Assembly (NCBI RefSeq): GCF_026242045.1 | Contig: NZ_JAPJDO010000007.1 | Coordinates: 183,147-247,146 of the forward strand | Source of the DNA: Mycobacterium pinniadriaticum | Lineage (GTDB): Bacteria > Actinomycetota > Actinomycetes > Mycobacteriales > Mycobacteriaceae | Length of the DNA stretch: 64,000 nt | Direction of reading: 5' to 3' | Part shown: positions 8,481 through 17,305 of the stretch, piece by piece | Position numbering within the stretch: position 1 is the first letter of the stretch | How the letters are laid out: each line of letters opens with the position of its first letter | The notes under the pieces: model-generated | Told to the model about the DNA's origin: nothing | Seen by the model: only the letters and a program-made list of their open reading frames with translations | The model's database searches: none | Made by a program: the position numbers and the translations under genes

Positions 8481-10166
8481 ATGACATCCCCGGACGACGC
8501 CCCCCAGACCTTCGCCGACCTGCAGATCCACCCCGCGGTGCTGCAGGCTGTTGCCGACGTCGGCTACGAAACACCGTCGGCGATCCAGGCGGCGACCATC
8601 CCGGCGCTGCTGGCCGGCTCCGACGTCGTCGGCCTGGCGCAGACCGGTACGGGCAAAACCGCGGCCTTCGCGATCCCGATCCTGTCCAAGATCGACCCGG
8701 AAAGCCGCAACACGCAGGCGCTGGTGCTGGCACCGACCCGCGAGCTGGCCCTGCAGGTCGCCGAGGCGTTCAGCCGCTACGGCGCACACCTGAAGATCAA
8801 CGTGCTGCCGATCTACGGTGGCTCGTCCTATGTTCCGCAGCTCGCCGGGCTCAAACGCGGCGCCCAGATCGTGGTCGGGACCCCCGGGCGCGTCATCGAT
8901 CACTTGGAGAAGGGCAGCCTGGACCTGTCGCACCTGGACTACCTGGTGCTCGACGAGGCCGACGAGATGCTGCAGATGGGGTTCGCCGAGGACGTCGAGC
9001 GCATCCTGGCCGACACCCCGGAGTACAAGCAGGTCGCGTTGTTCTCGGCGACCATGCCGCCGGGGATCCGCAAGATCACCACCAAATACCTGCATGACCC
9101 CGTCGAGGTGACGGTCAAGTCCAAGACCCAGACCGCCGAGAACATCACCCAGCGCTATTTCCTGGTGTCGTATCCGCGGAAGATGGACGCGCTGACCCGC
9201 CTGCTCGAGGTGGAGCAGGGCGACGGGATGATCGTGTTCGTCCGCACCAAGCAGGCCACCGAGGAGGTCGCCGAAAAGCTGCGGGCCCGTGGATTCGCCG
9301 CGGCCGCCATCAATGGTGATATCCCACAGGCGGTCCGCGAGCGAACGATCAGTCAGCTCAAGGACGGGACCGTTGACATCTTGGTGGCCACCGATGTCGC
9401 TGCCCGCGGGCTGGACGTCGAGCGCATCTCGCATGTGGTGAATTTCGACATCCCGCACGATCCGGAGTCCTATGTGCACCGCATCGGGCGCACCGGCCGG
9501 GCGGGGCGCTCGGGCACCGCGCTGCTGTTCGTGACGCCGCGCGAACGGCACCTGCTGAACTCGATCGAGCGGGTCACCCGGCAGAAGCTGGTCGAGGGTC
9601 AGCTGCCGTCGGTCGACGACGTCAACGCCCAGCGGGTGGCCAAGTTCCAGGACTCGATCAGCGAGGCGCTGAACGCTCCCGGATTCGAGATGTTCCGCCG
9701 GTTGATCGAGGACTACGAGCGCGACAACGACGTGCCGATGGCCGATATCGCCGCCGCGCTGGCACTGCAGAGCCGTGACGGCGCGGAATTCCTGATGACC
9801 GAGCCGCCGCCGGAGAAGCGTCGCGAGCGCCCAGAGCGTCCCGAACGTGAACGCGCACCGCGCAAGACCCGCGACGATCTGGCGACCTATCGCATCGCGG
9901 TCGGCAAGAAGCACAAGGTCGGCCCCGGCTCGATTGTCGGGGCGCTGGCCAACGAAGGCGGCTTGCATCGAAGCGATTTCGGGCACATCACCATCAAGGA
10001 GAACTTCTCCCTGGTCGAACTGCCCGCCAGCCTGTCCAAGCAGACCCTGAAAGCCCTTGAGAAGACCCGGATTTCCGGTGTGTTGATCGATCTCAAGCCC
10101 GACCGCGGCAACCCGAGATACGACGCGCGTCCCTCCGGCGGGAAGCCCCGGCGCACGAGCCGATGA
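8481..10166 (+). CDS. deaD: DEAD-box RNA helicase DeaD/CsdA
   Basis: The 561-residue ATP-dependent RNA helicase shows all core motifs in order: Q-motif region, AQTGTGKT (near residue 55), PTRELA, GTPGR, DEAD (near 158), SAT, then ARGLD and HRIGRTGR. A charged linker rich in Arg, Glu and Pro (near 435-465) leads to a DbpA-type RNA-binding domain (GSIVGALANEGGLH near 485). It corresponds to Rv1253. Family members unwind structured RNA in ribosome assembly and cold adaptation. The stop overlaps the acyltransferase start (ATGA), as in the conserved gene order. Confidence 0.95.
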   Translation: MTSPDDAPQTFADLQIHPAVLQAVADVGYETPSAIQAATIPALLAGSDVVGLAQTGTGKTAAFAIPILSKIDPESRNTQALVLAPTRELALQVAEAFSRYGAHLKINVLPIYGGSSYVPQLAGLKRGAQIVVGTPGRVIDHLEKGSLDLSHLDYLVLDEADEMLQMGFAEDVERILADTPEYKQVALFSATMPPGIRKITTKYLHDPVEVTVKSKTQTAENITQRYFLVSYPRKMDALTRLLEVEQGDGMIVFVRTKQATEEVAEKLRARGFAAAAINGDIPQAVRERTISQLKDGTVDILVATDVAARGLDVERISHVVNFDIPHDPESYVHRIGRTGRAGRSGTALLFVTPRERHLLNSIERVTRQKLVEGQLPSVDDVNAQRVAKFQDSISEALNAPGFEMFRRLIEDYERDNDVPMADIAAALALQSRDGAEFLMTEPPPEKRRERPERPERERAPRKTRDDLATYRIAVGKKHKVGPGSIVGALANEGGLHRSDFGHITIKENFSLVELPASLSKQTLKALEKTRISGVLIDLKPDRGNPRYDARPSGGKPRRTSR

Positions 10167-11302
10167 CCGCGTCCGGCCAGGTCGATCAGGGCGGTCTGGA
10201 AGCGGTCTCCGGAGTCGACCGGGTCGCCTCGCTGACCGGGATCCGGGCGGTCGCCGCGCTGCTGGTGCTGGCCACCCACGCCGCGTACACCACGGGCAAG
10301 TACACGCACGGTTTTGTGGGCCTGGTGTATTCGCGGATGGAGATCGGCGTGCCGATCTTCTTCGTGCTGTCGGGCTATTTGTTGTTCGGCCCGTGGGTGC
10401 GCGCGGCGGTCGGCGGGCAGACGCCGCCGTCGGTGCGTCGCTACGCCTGGCACCGGGTGCGGCGGATCATGCCGGCCTACGTCGTCACCGTGCTGGCCGC
10501 CTACCTGATCTACCACTTCCGCACCGCCGGACCCAATCCGGGCCACACCTGGATCGGGCTGCTACGTAATCTCACGCTCACCCAGATCTACACCGACAAC
10601 TACATGTTCAACGGTTATCTGCACCAAGGGCTCACGCAGATGTGGAGCCTGGCCGTCGAAGTGGCTTTCTACGTCGCGCTGCCGGTGCTGGCATGGCTGT
10701 TGCTGGTCGTGGTGTGCCGGCGGCGGTGGCGGCCGAGGTTGTTGCTCGCCGGGCTGGTGCTGCTCGCGCTTGTCAGCCCGGCCTGGATGGTCCTGGTGCA
10801 CACGACGGATTTTCTGCCCAGCGGAGCCCGGCTGTGGCTGCCCGGCTACCTGGCCTGGTTCATCGGCGGAATGTTGCTCACGGTGTTGGGTGCGATAGGA
10901 GTTCGGGTGTACGGCTTCATCGTCGTGTCGCTGGCCGTCGTGAGCTTCCTGATCGTGTCCACGCCGATCGCCGGCGAGCCCACCACCTCGCCGAGCGGGC
11001 TGACCGAGGCGCTGGTCAAGACGGTCTTCTACGCGGTGATCGCCACGCTGATGGTCGCGCCGCTGGCTCTGGGTAACCGAGGGTGGTATGCGCGCGCCCT
11101 GGCCAGCCGCCCGATGGTGTGGCTGGGGGAGATCTCTTATGAGATCTTCCTGGTGCACCTCGTGGTGATGGAGATCGCGATGGTGGAAGTCCTGGGGTGG
11201 CCGGTCTACACCGGGTCGATGCCGGCGCTGTTCCTCGTCACGCTGGTCATGACGATCCCGGTGGCGTGGGTGCTGCACCGGTTCACCCGGGTGCGCACCT
11301 AG
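10163..11302 (+). CDS. Acyltransferase 3 family membrane protein
   Basis: The 379-residue integral membrane protein has about ten hydrophobic helices and acyltransferase-3 hallmarks: LTGIRAVAALLVLATH near the N-terminus with the conserved His, FFVLSGYLLF near residue 70, RRIMPAY near 98, and WSLAVEVAFY near 160 with its conserved Glu. Such enzymes transfer acyl groups to cell-envelope glycans or lipids. It occupies the position of Rv1254 and is translationally coupled to deaD. The acceptor is unknown. Confidence 0.88.
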   Translation: MTASGQVDQGGLEAVSGVDRVASLTGIRAVAALLVLATHAAYTTGKYTHGFVGLVYSRMEIGVPIFFVLSGYLLFGPWVRAAVGGQTPPSVRRYAWHRVRRIMPAYVVTVLAAYLIYHFRTAGPNPGHTWIGLLRNLTLTQIYTDNYMFNGYLHQGLTQMWSLAVEVAFYVALPVLAWLLLVVVCRRRWRPRLLLAGLVLLALVSPAWMVLVHTTDFLPSGARLWLPGYLAWFIGGMLLTVLGAIGVRVYGFIVVSLAVVSFLIVSTPIAGEPTTSPSGLTEALVKTVFYAVIATLMVAPLALGNRGWYARALASRPMVWLGEISYEIFLVHLVVMEIAMVEVLGWPVYTGSMPALFLVTLVMTIPVAWVLHRFTRVRT

Positions 11303-11315
11303 TCTCACAGCCGAG

Positions 11316-11383
11316 TCTGCGGTGATTGCGTGATTCTTGCGAAAATCCCACGCTGACGGCAGGTCCAGTGCGCTCACCGCAGA
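11316..11383. terminator. Inverted repeat between convergent genes
   Basis: TCTGCGGTGA at 11316-11325 is repeated in inverse as TCACCGCAGA at 11374-11383, the second arm covering the stop codon of the minus-strand gene. The 48-base spacer is long, so a bidirectional terminator is possible but not certain. Confidence 0.35.
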
Positions 11384-12234
11384 ATCGATGCGCGCCGACC
11401 CAGGGCGTCGCGCACTCGCCGAACAATGTCGCCCGACGTGTGCTCGGCAAGCACCCGGATGACGATCCAGCCGAGACGCTCAAGTTCCTCGAGGCGAATG
11501 ACGTCCTTATTGTGCTGCCAGCGATCGGTGCGGTGATGGTCGCCGTCGTACTCGACAGCGACCATCAACTCTTCCCAGCCCATGTCGAGGTAGTACGTCG
11601 TGAAGCCGTCGGCACTTCGTACGGGAATTTGCGTTCGCGGCCGCGGGAGCCCGGCATCGATCAGGGTCAGCCGCAACCAACTTTCCCTGGGCGATTGCGC
11701 CCCGGCGTCGACGAGAGCCAGCACAGCTTCCAGCTGGCGAAGGCCTCGTGCGCCGGGATGCTGCTTGGCGAGCGCGGCTACCTCCTCAACCCCGATACCC
11801 GTGGCACGCAACAGTGCGTCCATCCGGGCGACCGTCGAGCGCGTTGGTTGGCGTCGACCGATATCAAAGGCTGTCCGTTGCGGGGTGGTGACCGGCAAGT
11901 CGCCCAACAGCATCCGCTCCTCGGTCTGGATACGCATATCGTGCGTCCGTAGACCATGTGGTGGCCTGGCGTTCGATGCCACCAGCTCGACGGGCAAACT
12001 GCCATCCAGCCACTTCGCGCCGTGCAGACTCGCTGCTGTCAGACCCATGACGGTGCCGCTCCGATGTGACCACAGCCATGCGGCCCTTGCACGCTCGTGA
12101 AGTGTGAGCTCAATCCCCTTTGGGGCGTATACATTCGGAAAGACTGCGCGATAGTGAGCGCGCAATTGATGGCCGCGCAAGGCGTCGCTCGCGATCGCTT
12201 CGCTCCCGATGAAGGGTGATTCGATGTTCGCCAT
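11374..12234 (-). CDS. DUF559/Vsr-fold protein of unknown function
   Basis: The 286-residue protein belongs to a family that is multi-copy in mycobacteria. The N-terminal half resembles the winged-helix region of AbiEi-type proteins. The C-terminal half carries a DUF559/very-short-patch-repair nuclease-like core: acidic residues in LDMGWEELMVAVEYDGDHHR (residues about 218-237), then a basic helix and IVIRVL. This suggests a PD-(D/E)XK nuclease fold, but activity is unproven. It is inserted between the Rv1254- and Rv1255c-like genes, where M. tuberculosis has nothing, and is probably a mobile-type accessory gene. Confidence 0.65.
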   Translation of the reverse strand: MANIESPFIGSEAIASDALRGHQLRAHYRAVFPNVYAPKGIELTLHERARAAWLWSHRSGTVMGLTAASLHGAKWLDGSLPVELVASNARPPHGLRTHDMRIQTEERMLLGDLPVTTPQRTAFDIGRRQPTRSTVARMDALLRATGIGVEEVAALAKQHPGARGLRQLEAVLALVDAGAQSPRESWLRLTLIDAGLPRPRTQIPVRSADGFTTYYLDMGWEELMVAVEYDGDHHRTDRWQHNKDVIRLEELERLGWIVIRVLAEHTSGDIVRRVRDALGRRASILR

Positions 12235-12290
12235 GGCGACACCTTCGGATCACTGCCCGACGCTGAGCCGCCCACTCTGCACTCAGCGCG

Positions 12291-12914
12291 TCATCCTGGG
12301 GATGAATCTCGATCTGTGCGCAGACTCGATGCCTCCACCGCAGACTCGCTGGGGCACACCATCGGGACGACGAACTCCTCGAGCATCGCGCGCTCGTCGT
12401 CGGCGTCGCGGCCCGGGAAGATCAGCAGCGAGGTCAGCACCCTGACCAGCCAGCGGGCCCGGCGGTGGACGACATCGGGGTCGTCGGGTCGCAATGACAG
12501 CAGGAAGCCCGATGTCAGCGCCTGGATGACCTCGGACTGTTCGGCCATCTCGGCCCCGATGGGGGAGTCGGTGGTGGCGAACCACGACGACAATGCCGGG
12601 CTCTCGCGGACGAGCTTCATCGACGCGCCGAGTCCGGCCAGCAGCCGTTCCCGTGGATCGGGAATCCCGCGGACCAGTTCGGTCATCTGCTCGTGCAACC
12701 GGTACGCCTCACGGTGTACGTAGGCGGTGTGCAGCACCTCGCGGTTCTCGAAATAGCGATACAGCGTTGCCCTGGAACATCCCGCACTGCGGGCGATGTC
12801 GTTCATGCCGACGCTGGCCACGTCGTGGTGGGCGAACAGTTCGCCGGCCGCGTCGAGGATGCGGTCGGCGGCCACCTCAGCGCGCCGCGAACTCAGCCAG
12901 TCCTTGCCGGCCAT
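12291..12914 (-). CDS. TetR-family regulator (Rv1255c-like)
   Basis: The 207-residue repressor has an N-terminal TetR helix-turn-helix (RILDAAGELFAHHDVASVGM followed by SRATLYRYFENR, residues about 18-58) and a longer ligand-binding domain. Its ATG shares one base with the TGA of the upstream P450 gene (TGATG), so the two form a coupled unit with P450 first. The position matches Rv1255c-Rv1256c (cyp130), which suggests that it controls the P450 operon through the region 14153-14364. The ligand is unknown. Confidence 0.9.
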   Translation of the reverse strand: MAGKDWLSSRRAEVAADRILDAAGELFAHHDVASVGMNDIARSAGCSRATLYRYFENREVLHTAYVHREAYRLHEQMTELVRGIPDPRERLLAGLGASMKLVRESPALSSWFATTDSPIGAEMAEQSEVIQALTSGFLLSLRPDDPDVVHRRARWLVRVLTSLLIFPGRDADDERAMLEEFVVPMVCPSESAVEASSLRTDRDSSPG

Positions 12915-14152
12915 CAGCCGCGCACCCGGAACGGCACCGACAGTGGGCGACGCACGTAGCCGCCACCGGCCCAGACGATGCCCGACTCGTCGATCTCGAA
13001 ATCGGGGCAGCGGGAGAGCAATTCGGTCAGCGTCACCCGCGCTTGCATTCGCGCTGCGGCCGCGCCGAGGCAGTGATGGGCGCCGTGGCTGAACGTGAGG
13101 ATATTGCGCGGGCGCCGGGTGACGTCGAGCTCGCCCGCGTCCGGGCCGTACTGTCGCTCGTCGCGGTTGGCCGACCCGTACAGCAGCAGCACCTTGCGTC
13201 CGGCCGGGATGGTCTTGCCGTGCAGCTCGACGTCGCGGGTGACGGTGCGGGCCAGCCCCTGAACCGGGGACGTCAGCCGCAACAGCTCGTCGACGGCATC
13301 GGGAATGAGCTCAGGCTGCTCGACGAGCATCCGGCGCTGGTCGGGACGTTCGGCGAGCAGCGGCATCGACCCGCCGAGCAGGCCGGTGGTGGTGTCGTTG
13401 CCCCCGGTCACCATCGTGAAGGTGAAGGCCAGCACGGACAGCGTGCCGGCGATATCACCGTCGGCGCCGACGCCGGCGGCCACCAGGTGCGACACGGTGT
13501 CGTCCTCGGGCTCGCGCCGGCGGCGCTCGATGAGTTCGGTGAAGTAGGCCATCATCGACCCGACCGCGTCGCCGACGGTGGCCAGTGCGCCACCGATGCC
13601 ATCACTGGAGGTGTTGGCGGCCACGATCGCATCGGTCCAGCCGTCGAACTGGTCACGGTCATGGTCGGGAACGCCGAGGTAGTGCGCGACCACCATGGAT
13701 GGCAGCGGTTTGAACAACTCGGTGACGATGTCGCCGCCTCCGTTGGCGCGCAGCCGCTCGATGCGCTCCACGACGAACTCCCGCACCTTGGGTTCGACCG
13801 CTTCCACCTGCCGGGGGGTGAAGCCGCGGGACACCAGTTTGCGGAATTCGGTGTGTACCGGTGGATCCTGCATCACCATCGGCGGGTTATCTTGCAGTCC
13901 AATCAGTTCCAGCTCGTTGTAGGTGACGGTGAGGCCCTGGGCGGAGGAGAACGTCTCGTGGTCGCGCGCGGCGGCGAAGATGTCGGCGTGCCGGGACAGC
14001 ACCCGATAGTCGTGATCGGGGTTCTCCGGTACGACATGGTGTACCGGGTCGCGGTCGCGTAACGCCCGGTACATCGGCCAGCGGTTGCCCCAGGTCTCCG
14101 GGGTGGCGAGCTCGAAGCGGGCCTCTGCTTCGTGAGACACAACAGCAGTCAT
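12914..14152 (-). CDS. Cytochrome P450, CYP130-like
   Basis: The 412-residue P450 shows the I-helix oxygen-activation motif GGNDTT (near residue 250), a K-helix region (DELLRLTSPVQ, near 288) and the heme-thiolate motif FSHGAHHCLG with its Cys near residue 358. Length and gene order (before a TetR gene and after the FAD oxidase block) match M. tuberculosis Rv1256c/CYP130. It is soluble and needs a ferredoxin and reductase supplied elsewhere. The physiological substrate is unknown. Confidence 0.92.
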   Translation of the reverse strand: MTAVVSHEAEARFELATPETWGNRWPMYRALRDRDPVHHVVPENPDHDYRVLSRHADIFAAARDHETFSSAQGLTVTYNELELIGLQDNPPMVMQDPPVHTEFRKLVSRGFTPRQVEAVEPKVREFVVERIERLRANGGGDIVTELFKPLPSMVVAHYLGVPDHDRDQFDGWTDAIVAANTSSDGIGGALATVGDAVGSMMAYFTELIERRRREPEDDTVSHLVAAGVGADGDIAGTLSVLAFTFTMVTGGNDTTTGLLGGSMPLLAERPDQRRMLVEQPELIPDAVDELLRLTSPVQGLARTVTRDVELHGKTIPAGRKVLLLYGSANRDERQYGPDAGELDVTRRPRNILTFSHGAHHCLGAAAARMQARVTLTELLSRCPDFEIDESGIVWAGGGYVRRPLSVPFRVRG

Positions 14153-14334
14153 GTCTTATGAGTACGACAAGATCGCTGCTGTGTCAATGCCCGGCCGGGA
14201 TCCCAGTAGATTTGTCCTAGTGCCAGACGGTTTGTCCACCGTGTGTCCAATTGGAAGGCCAAGTGGGACGCGCATGTGGTCGGTGGCGGAGGTGGAACGT
14301 CCTGGTAGGTGCGGGGGGCCTGATGGGCATCAAT

Positions 14335-14356
14335 TTGATATCACAATATTGATATC
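14335..14356 (+). promoter_or_regulatory. Operator-like element before vapB-type antitoxin
   Basis: TTGATATC occurs at 14335-14342 and again at 14349-14356, and the palindrome CAATATTG spans 14344-14351. The element ends 8 bases before the antitoxin ATG, so the promoter probably overlaps it and the mRNA is nearly leaderless. Ribbon-helix-helix antitoxins bind short repeats of this sort, so autoregulation is likely. Confidence 0.55.
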
Positions 14357-14364
14357 GTTTTCGC

Positions 14365-14592
14365 ATGGAGCAGATCGTGATCCGAAACCTTCCCGAAGGA
14401 ACCAAGGCGGCGCTGCGCGTGCGCGCTGCACGTCACCAGCACTCCGTCGAAGCCGAAGCCCGCGCGATCCTCACGGCGGGGCTGTCGGGCGAAGATGTCC
14501 CCATGTCAGTACTGCTGGCTGCCGACACCGGCCATGACATCGACTTCGATCCGCAACGTCTCGGCCTGACCGCCCGCACCCCAGAGCTGTGA
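14365..14592 (+). CDS. Ribbon-helix-helix antitoxin (FitA/VapB-like)
   Basis: The 75-residue protein starts with a ribbon-helix-helix DNA-binding motif ([20 protein letters not shown], then [11 protein letters not shown]), the signature of FitA/VapB antitoxins. The C-terminal tail (about 45-75) should wrap the toxin. Its stop overlaps the toxin start (GTGA), the usual coupled arrangement. The pair neutralises and co-represses, probably through the repeats just upstream. It sits at the left edge of the hydrogenase insertion. Confidence 0.85.
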   Translation: MEQIVIRNLPEGTKAALRVRAARHQHSVEAEARAILTAGLSGEDVPMSVLLAADTGHDIDFDPQRLGLTARTPEL

Positions 14593-15029
14593 CCTACGTC
14601 CTCGATACCAACGTGGTGTCCGCTTTGCGCGTACCGGGACGCCATCCGACCGTGGCGGCATGGGCGGACTCGGTTGAAGTGTCCGAACAGTTCATCGCAG
14701 CCACAACGATGGCTGAGATCGAACGCGGCGTGATCGCCAAGGAGCGGACCGACCCAGCCCAGGGTGAGCATCTGCGGCGCTGGTTCGACAACAAAGTGTT
14801 GCCCGTGTTCGCCCACCGGACACTGGCTTTCGATCTGGCCGCCGCCCGCATCCTGGCCGCCGCCCGCATCCTGGCCGCCTACCGCGTGCCAGAGCACGCT
14901 CCCTACGACGTCGCACTGATCGCGGCCGTCGCCCAGGCCACCGACAAGATCGTCGTAACCCGCAACACCCGACACTTCGAACCGCTCGGCGCCCGATGCC
15001 TGGACCCCTGGGAGTGGACTACACCGTGA
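14589..15029 (+). CDS. PIN-domain toxin (VapC/FitB-like)
   Basis: The 146-residue PIN-domain ribonuclease toxin has the expected acidic residues in LDTNVVS (Asp near 6), MAEIERG (Glu near 42) and YDVALIA (Asp near 107), with the terminal TRNTRHFE motif. VapC toxins cut tRNA or rRNA in a Mg-dependent way. Translation starts at GTG inside the antitoxin stop. It contains a tandem in-frame duplication of six codons (14835-14870) in the helix before the third acidic residue, so activity may be altered. Confidence 0.85.
   Translation: MTYVLDTNVVSALRVPGRHPTVAAWADSVEVSEQFIAATTMAEIERGVIAKERTDPAQGEHLRRWFDNKVLPVFAHRTLAFDLAAARILAAARILAAYRVPEHAPYDVALIAAVAQATDKIVVTRNTRHFEPLGARCLDPWEWTTP
14835..14879 (+). 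repeat. 18-bp tandem duplication in the PIN toxin gene
   Basis: CTGGCCGCCGCCCGCATC occurs twice in direct succession (14835-14852, 14853-14870) followed by the first 9 bases of a third unit. It encodes LAAARI repeated in frame. Confidence 0.9.
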
Positions 15030-15499
15030 ACGCGAGCGGGGATGCGAACTCGCAGCCAAGTCGGTCCGACCGCAATGCGGCTCAGCCGATGGGTGCGCGC
15101 CGAAGCTCAATCGCTGGTGGTTGATAAATGACGTATTTCCGGGACGAATCGTGCATGAAAAACCCGGGACGCTGCAAATCACGGCAGGTCACGGTTGAGT
15201 CGAATGACAGACGCGTCGGGAACCTACAGCCCGGCCGGGATTACCTCTGGGTCACGGTCAGTTCGCTTGGATTCCGATCAGGGTTTGCGCAGACGCCATC
15301 GGTGATGTCCACGTCGTGGGCGTGAGTCGGAGCGCCGCTGCGAATTTGCCTCCTCCACAAGGTAAAAACCAGCGTTGCGTGTTAGCCTCGCGGGACCACT
15401 CAGCCCCGTCGGGGGGCGGTGGGAGGCCCGATGAAGCGTCACCGTTGCCGCGCAAATCTTCAGTTCACCCTTGCGTACGGAACTCGATACCCTGATTGA
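15030..15499. other. 470-base gap upstream of the hydrogenase operon
   Basis: I see no convincing gene here. A 65-codon open frame at 15128-15325 has no recognisable features. The right end must hold the hydrogenase promoter: the stretch includes an imperfect GC-rich dyad (CCCCGTCGGGG near 15406) and a run of plus-strand A (near 15362). No sigma-54 type or clear DosR box was found. Confidence 0.5.
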
Positions 15500-17305
15500 G
15501 TGGGCGGTACAGTGACCACGACTTTCGACATCGCGACAGTTCTCGACGGCCGCAAACGTGACCGCGTCGAGCTCATCGACATCCTGTGGGAGGTCCAGCG
15601 CGGCGCGGGTTACCTCGATGCCGGTGTCGCCGAGCAGATTGCCGAGTGGCTCGGGCTCTCCGTCGGCGACGTCTTGGAGACCGCGACGTTTTACCATTTC
15701 TTCCACACCGAGCCGTCGGGCCGCTACCGAATTTATTTGAGCAACAATGTTGTTGCGAAAATGCGGGGCTATGACGCCGTGCATGAGGCGCTGGAACGTG
15801 CGACCGGTACGCGGGTCGGCGGACCGGGGTCGGCGGACTTCGGATTGTTCGAGACCGCCTGCATCGGACTGAGTGACCACGAGCCCGCGATGCTGATCGA
15901 CGGCGTGGTGTTCGCGGATCTGACACCGGAATCGGTCACCGAGATCGTCGATGCGCTCAAGAGCGGTCGGTCGCCGGCGCAGATCGCCAACCCGGCCGCT
16001 ATTCCGACTCAGGATGTCGCCTACGTCGAGGCCCTGACCCGCACGGCCGTGCACACTTCCGGGCCGGTGTTCTTCACCGGCGAGACCGACCACGCCGCAC
16101 TGGTGGGCCGCTGCCGTGACACCGATCCCGAGGACGTGATCGCAACCATCACCGAGTCGGGTCTGCGCGGCCGTGGCGGTGCGGGCTTCCCTACCGGCAA
16201 CAAGTGGAAGTTCTGCCGGGCGGCAGCCGGAGACGAGAAGTACATCATCTGTAACGCCGACGAGGGCGAGCCGGGAACCTTCAAGGACCGGGTGCTGCTG
16301 ACCAACTCGCCCAAGGACGTCTTCGCGGGTATGGCGATCGCGGCCCACGCCGTTGGCGCCCACACCGGAATCCTCTACCTGAGGGCCGAATATGCCTACT
16401 TGCAGGACTATCTCGAGCGCCAGCTGACCGAGCTGCGCACCGACGGTGCGCTCGGTGAGGGCTTCGACATCCGCATCCAGCTCGGTGCGGGCGCCTACAT
16501 CTGCGGCGACGAGTCGGCCCTCATCGAGTCCTGCGAGGGCAAACGGGGAACGCCCCGACTCAAGCCGCCATTCCCGGTCCAACACGGATTCCTGGGCATG
16601 CCGACAGTGGTCAACAATGTCGAGACTTTCGCCGCGGCAAGCCGGATCATGGCCGAAGGTGCCGCCTGGTTCGCCGCCATGGGCGTGCCCGGGTCGACCG
16701 GTACCCGGCTGCTCAGCGTCGCCGGAGACTGTGCCGCCCCCGGGATCTACGAGGTCCAGTGGGGGATCGGGCTGGCCGAGGTGCTCGACCTGGTGGGTGC
16801 GCAGGACCCTCGGGCGGTACAGATCAGTGGACCGTCGGGTGAGATGCTGTCCGTGGCCGCCGACGCCGACCGCAAGCTCGCCTACGACGACCTGTCCTGC
16901 AATGGCTCCTTCATGGTCTTCAACCGCGACCGCGACCTGCTCGACATCGTCGCGGATTTCATGCAGTTCTTCGTCGACGAGTCCTGCGGCATCTGCGTGC
17001 CCTGCCGGGCGGGCAATGTTCAACTCCGGGAGAAGGTCGGCCTGGTTGTCGCCGGCCGGGCCACCCGGACCGATATCGACGACATGGTCACCTGGGGCGG
17101 AATCGTCGCCCACACCAGCCGGTGCGGGCTGGGCGCCACCTCTCCGAACCCGATTCTGACCACCCTGAAGAAATTCCCGGAAATCTATGAAGCCAGACTC
17201 CGGAGCCAGAACGACGGCGACCTGTTGTCGTCGTTCGACGAAGTGGCAGAACTGACCGGCTACGCCAGGGCCGTCGCCGAACTAGCACCGCAGGAGACGC
17301 TGTGA
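15500..17305 (+). CDS. hoxF: NAD-reducing hydrogenase diaphorase subunit HoxF
   Basis: The 601-residue NuoE-NuoF fusion is the NAD(H)-reactive diaphorase subunit of a group 3d [NiFe]-hydrogenase. The NuoF part has FMN/NAD motifs GRGGAGFPTG (near 223), NADEGEPGTFKDR and GAGAYICGDESAL, and a [4Fe-4S] site ESCGICVPC (near 493) with a fourth Cys in SRCGLG (near 540). In the NuoE part, the four [2Fe-2S] positions read Ser81, Ala86, Cys121 and Ser125, so this cluster cannot form in the normal way. GTG 15512 is an alternative start with a better ribosome-site spacing. It overlaps hoxU by GTGA. Confidence 0.93.
   Translation: MGGTVTTTFDIATVLDGRKRDRVELIDILWEVQRGAGYLDAGVAEQIAEWLGLSVGDVLETATFYHFFHTEPSGRYRIYLSNNVVAKMRGYDAVHEALERATGTRVGGPGSADFGLFETACIGLSDHEPAMLIDGVVFADLTPESVTEIVDALKSGRSPAQIANPAAIPTQDVAYVEALTRTAVHTSGPVFFTGETDHAALVGRCRDTDPEDVIATITESGLRGRGGAGFPTGNKWKFCRAAAGDEKYIICNADEGEPGTFKDRVLLTNSPKDVFAGMAIAAHAVGAHTGILYLRAEYAYLQDYLERQLTELRTDGALGEGFDIRIQLGAGAYICGDESALIESCEGKRGTPRLKPPFPVQHGFLGMPTVVNNVETFAAASRIMAEGAAWFAAMGVPGSTGTRLLSVAGDCAAPGIYEVQWGIGLAEVLDLVGAQDPRAVQISGPSGEMLSVAADADRKLAYDDLSCNGSFMVFNRDRDLLDIVADFMQFFVDESCGICVPCRAGNVQLREKVGLVVAGRATRTDIDDMVTWGGIVAHTSRCGLGATSPNPILTTLKKFPEIYEARLRSQNDGDLLSSFDEVAELTGYARAVAELAPQETL

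Noticed and set aside
8256..9986. A 576-codon open frame antisense to deaD
   Set aside because: Overlaps the helicase fully and runs on into lprE; no domain similarity.
15128..15325. A 65-codon open frame between the toxin and hoxF
   Set aside because: No ribosome site, no recognisable fold, no partner; retained only as part of the gap description.
15385..15412. GGGAC...GCCCC before hoxF considered as a DosR box
   Set aside because: The spacing between halves is two bases too long and the second half does not fit GNCCC.
15278..17113. A 611-codon open frame antisense to hoxF
   Set aside because: It is a third-position GC shadow; its product is a low-complexity Arg/Gly/Asp-rich sequence with no family features, whereas hoxF has all motifs.
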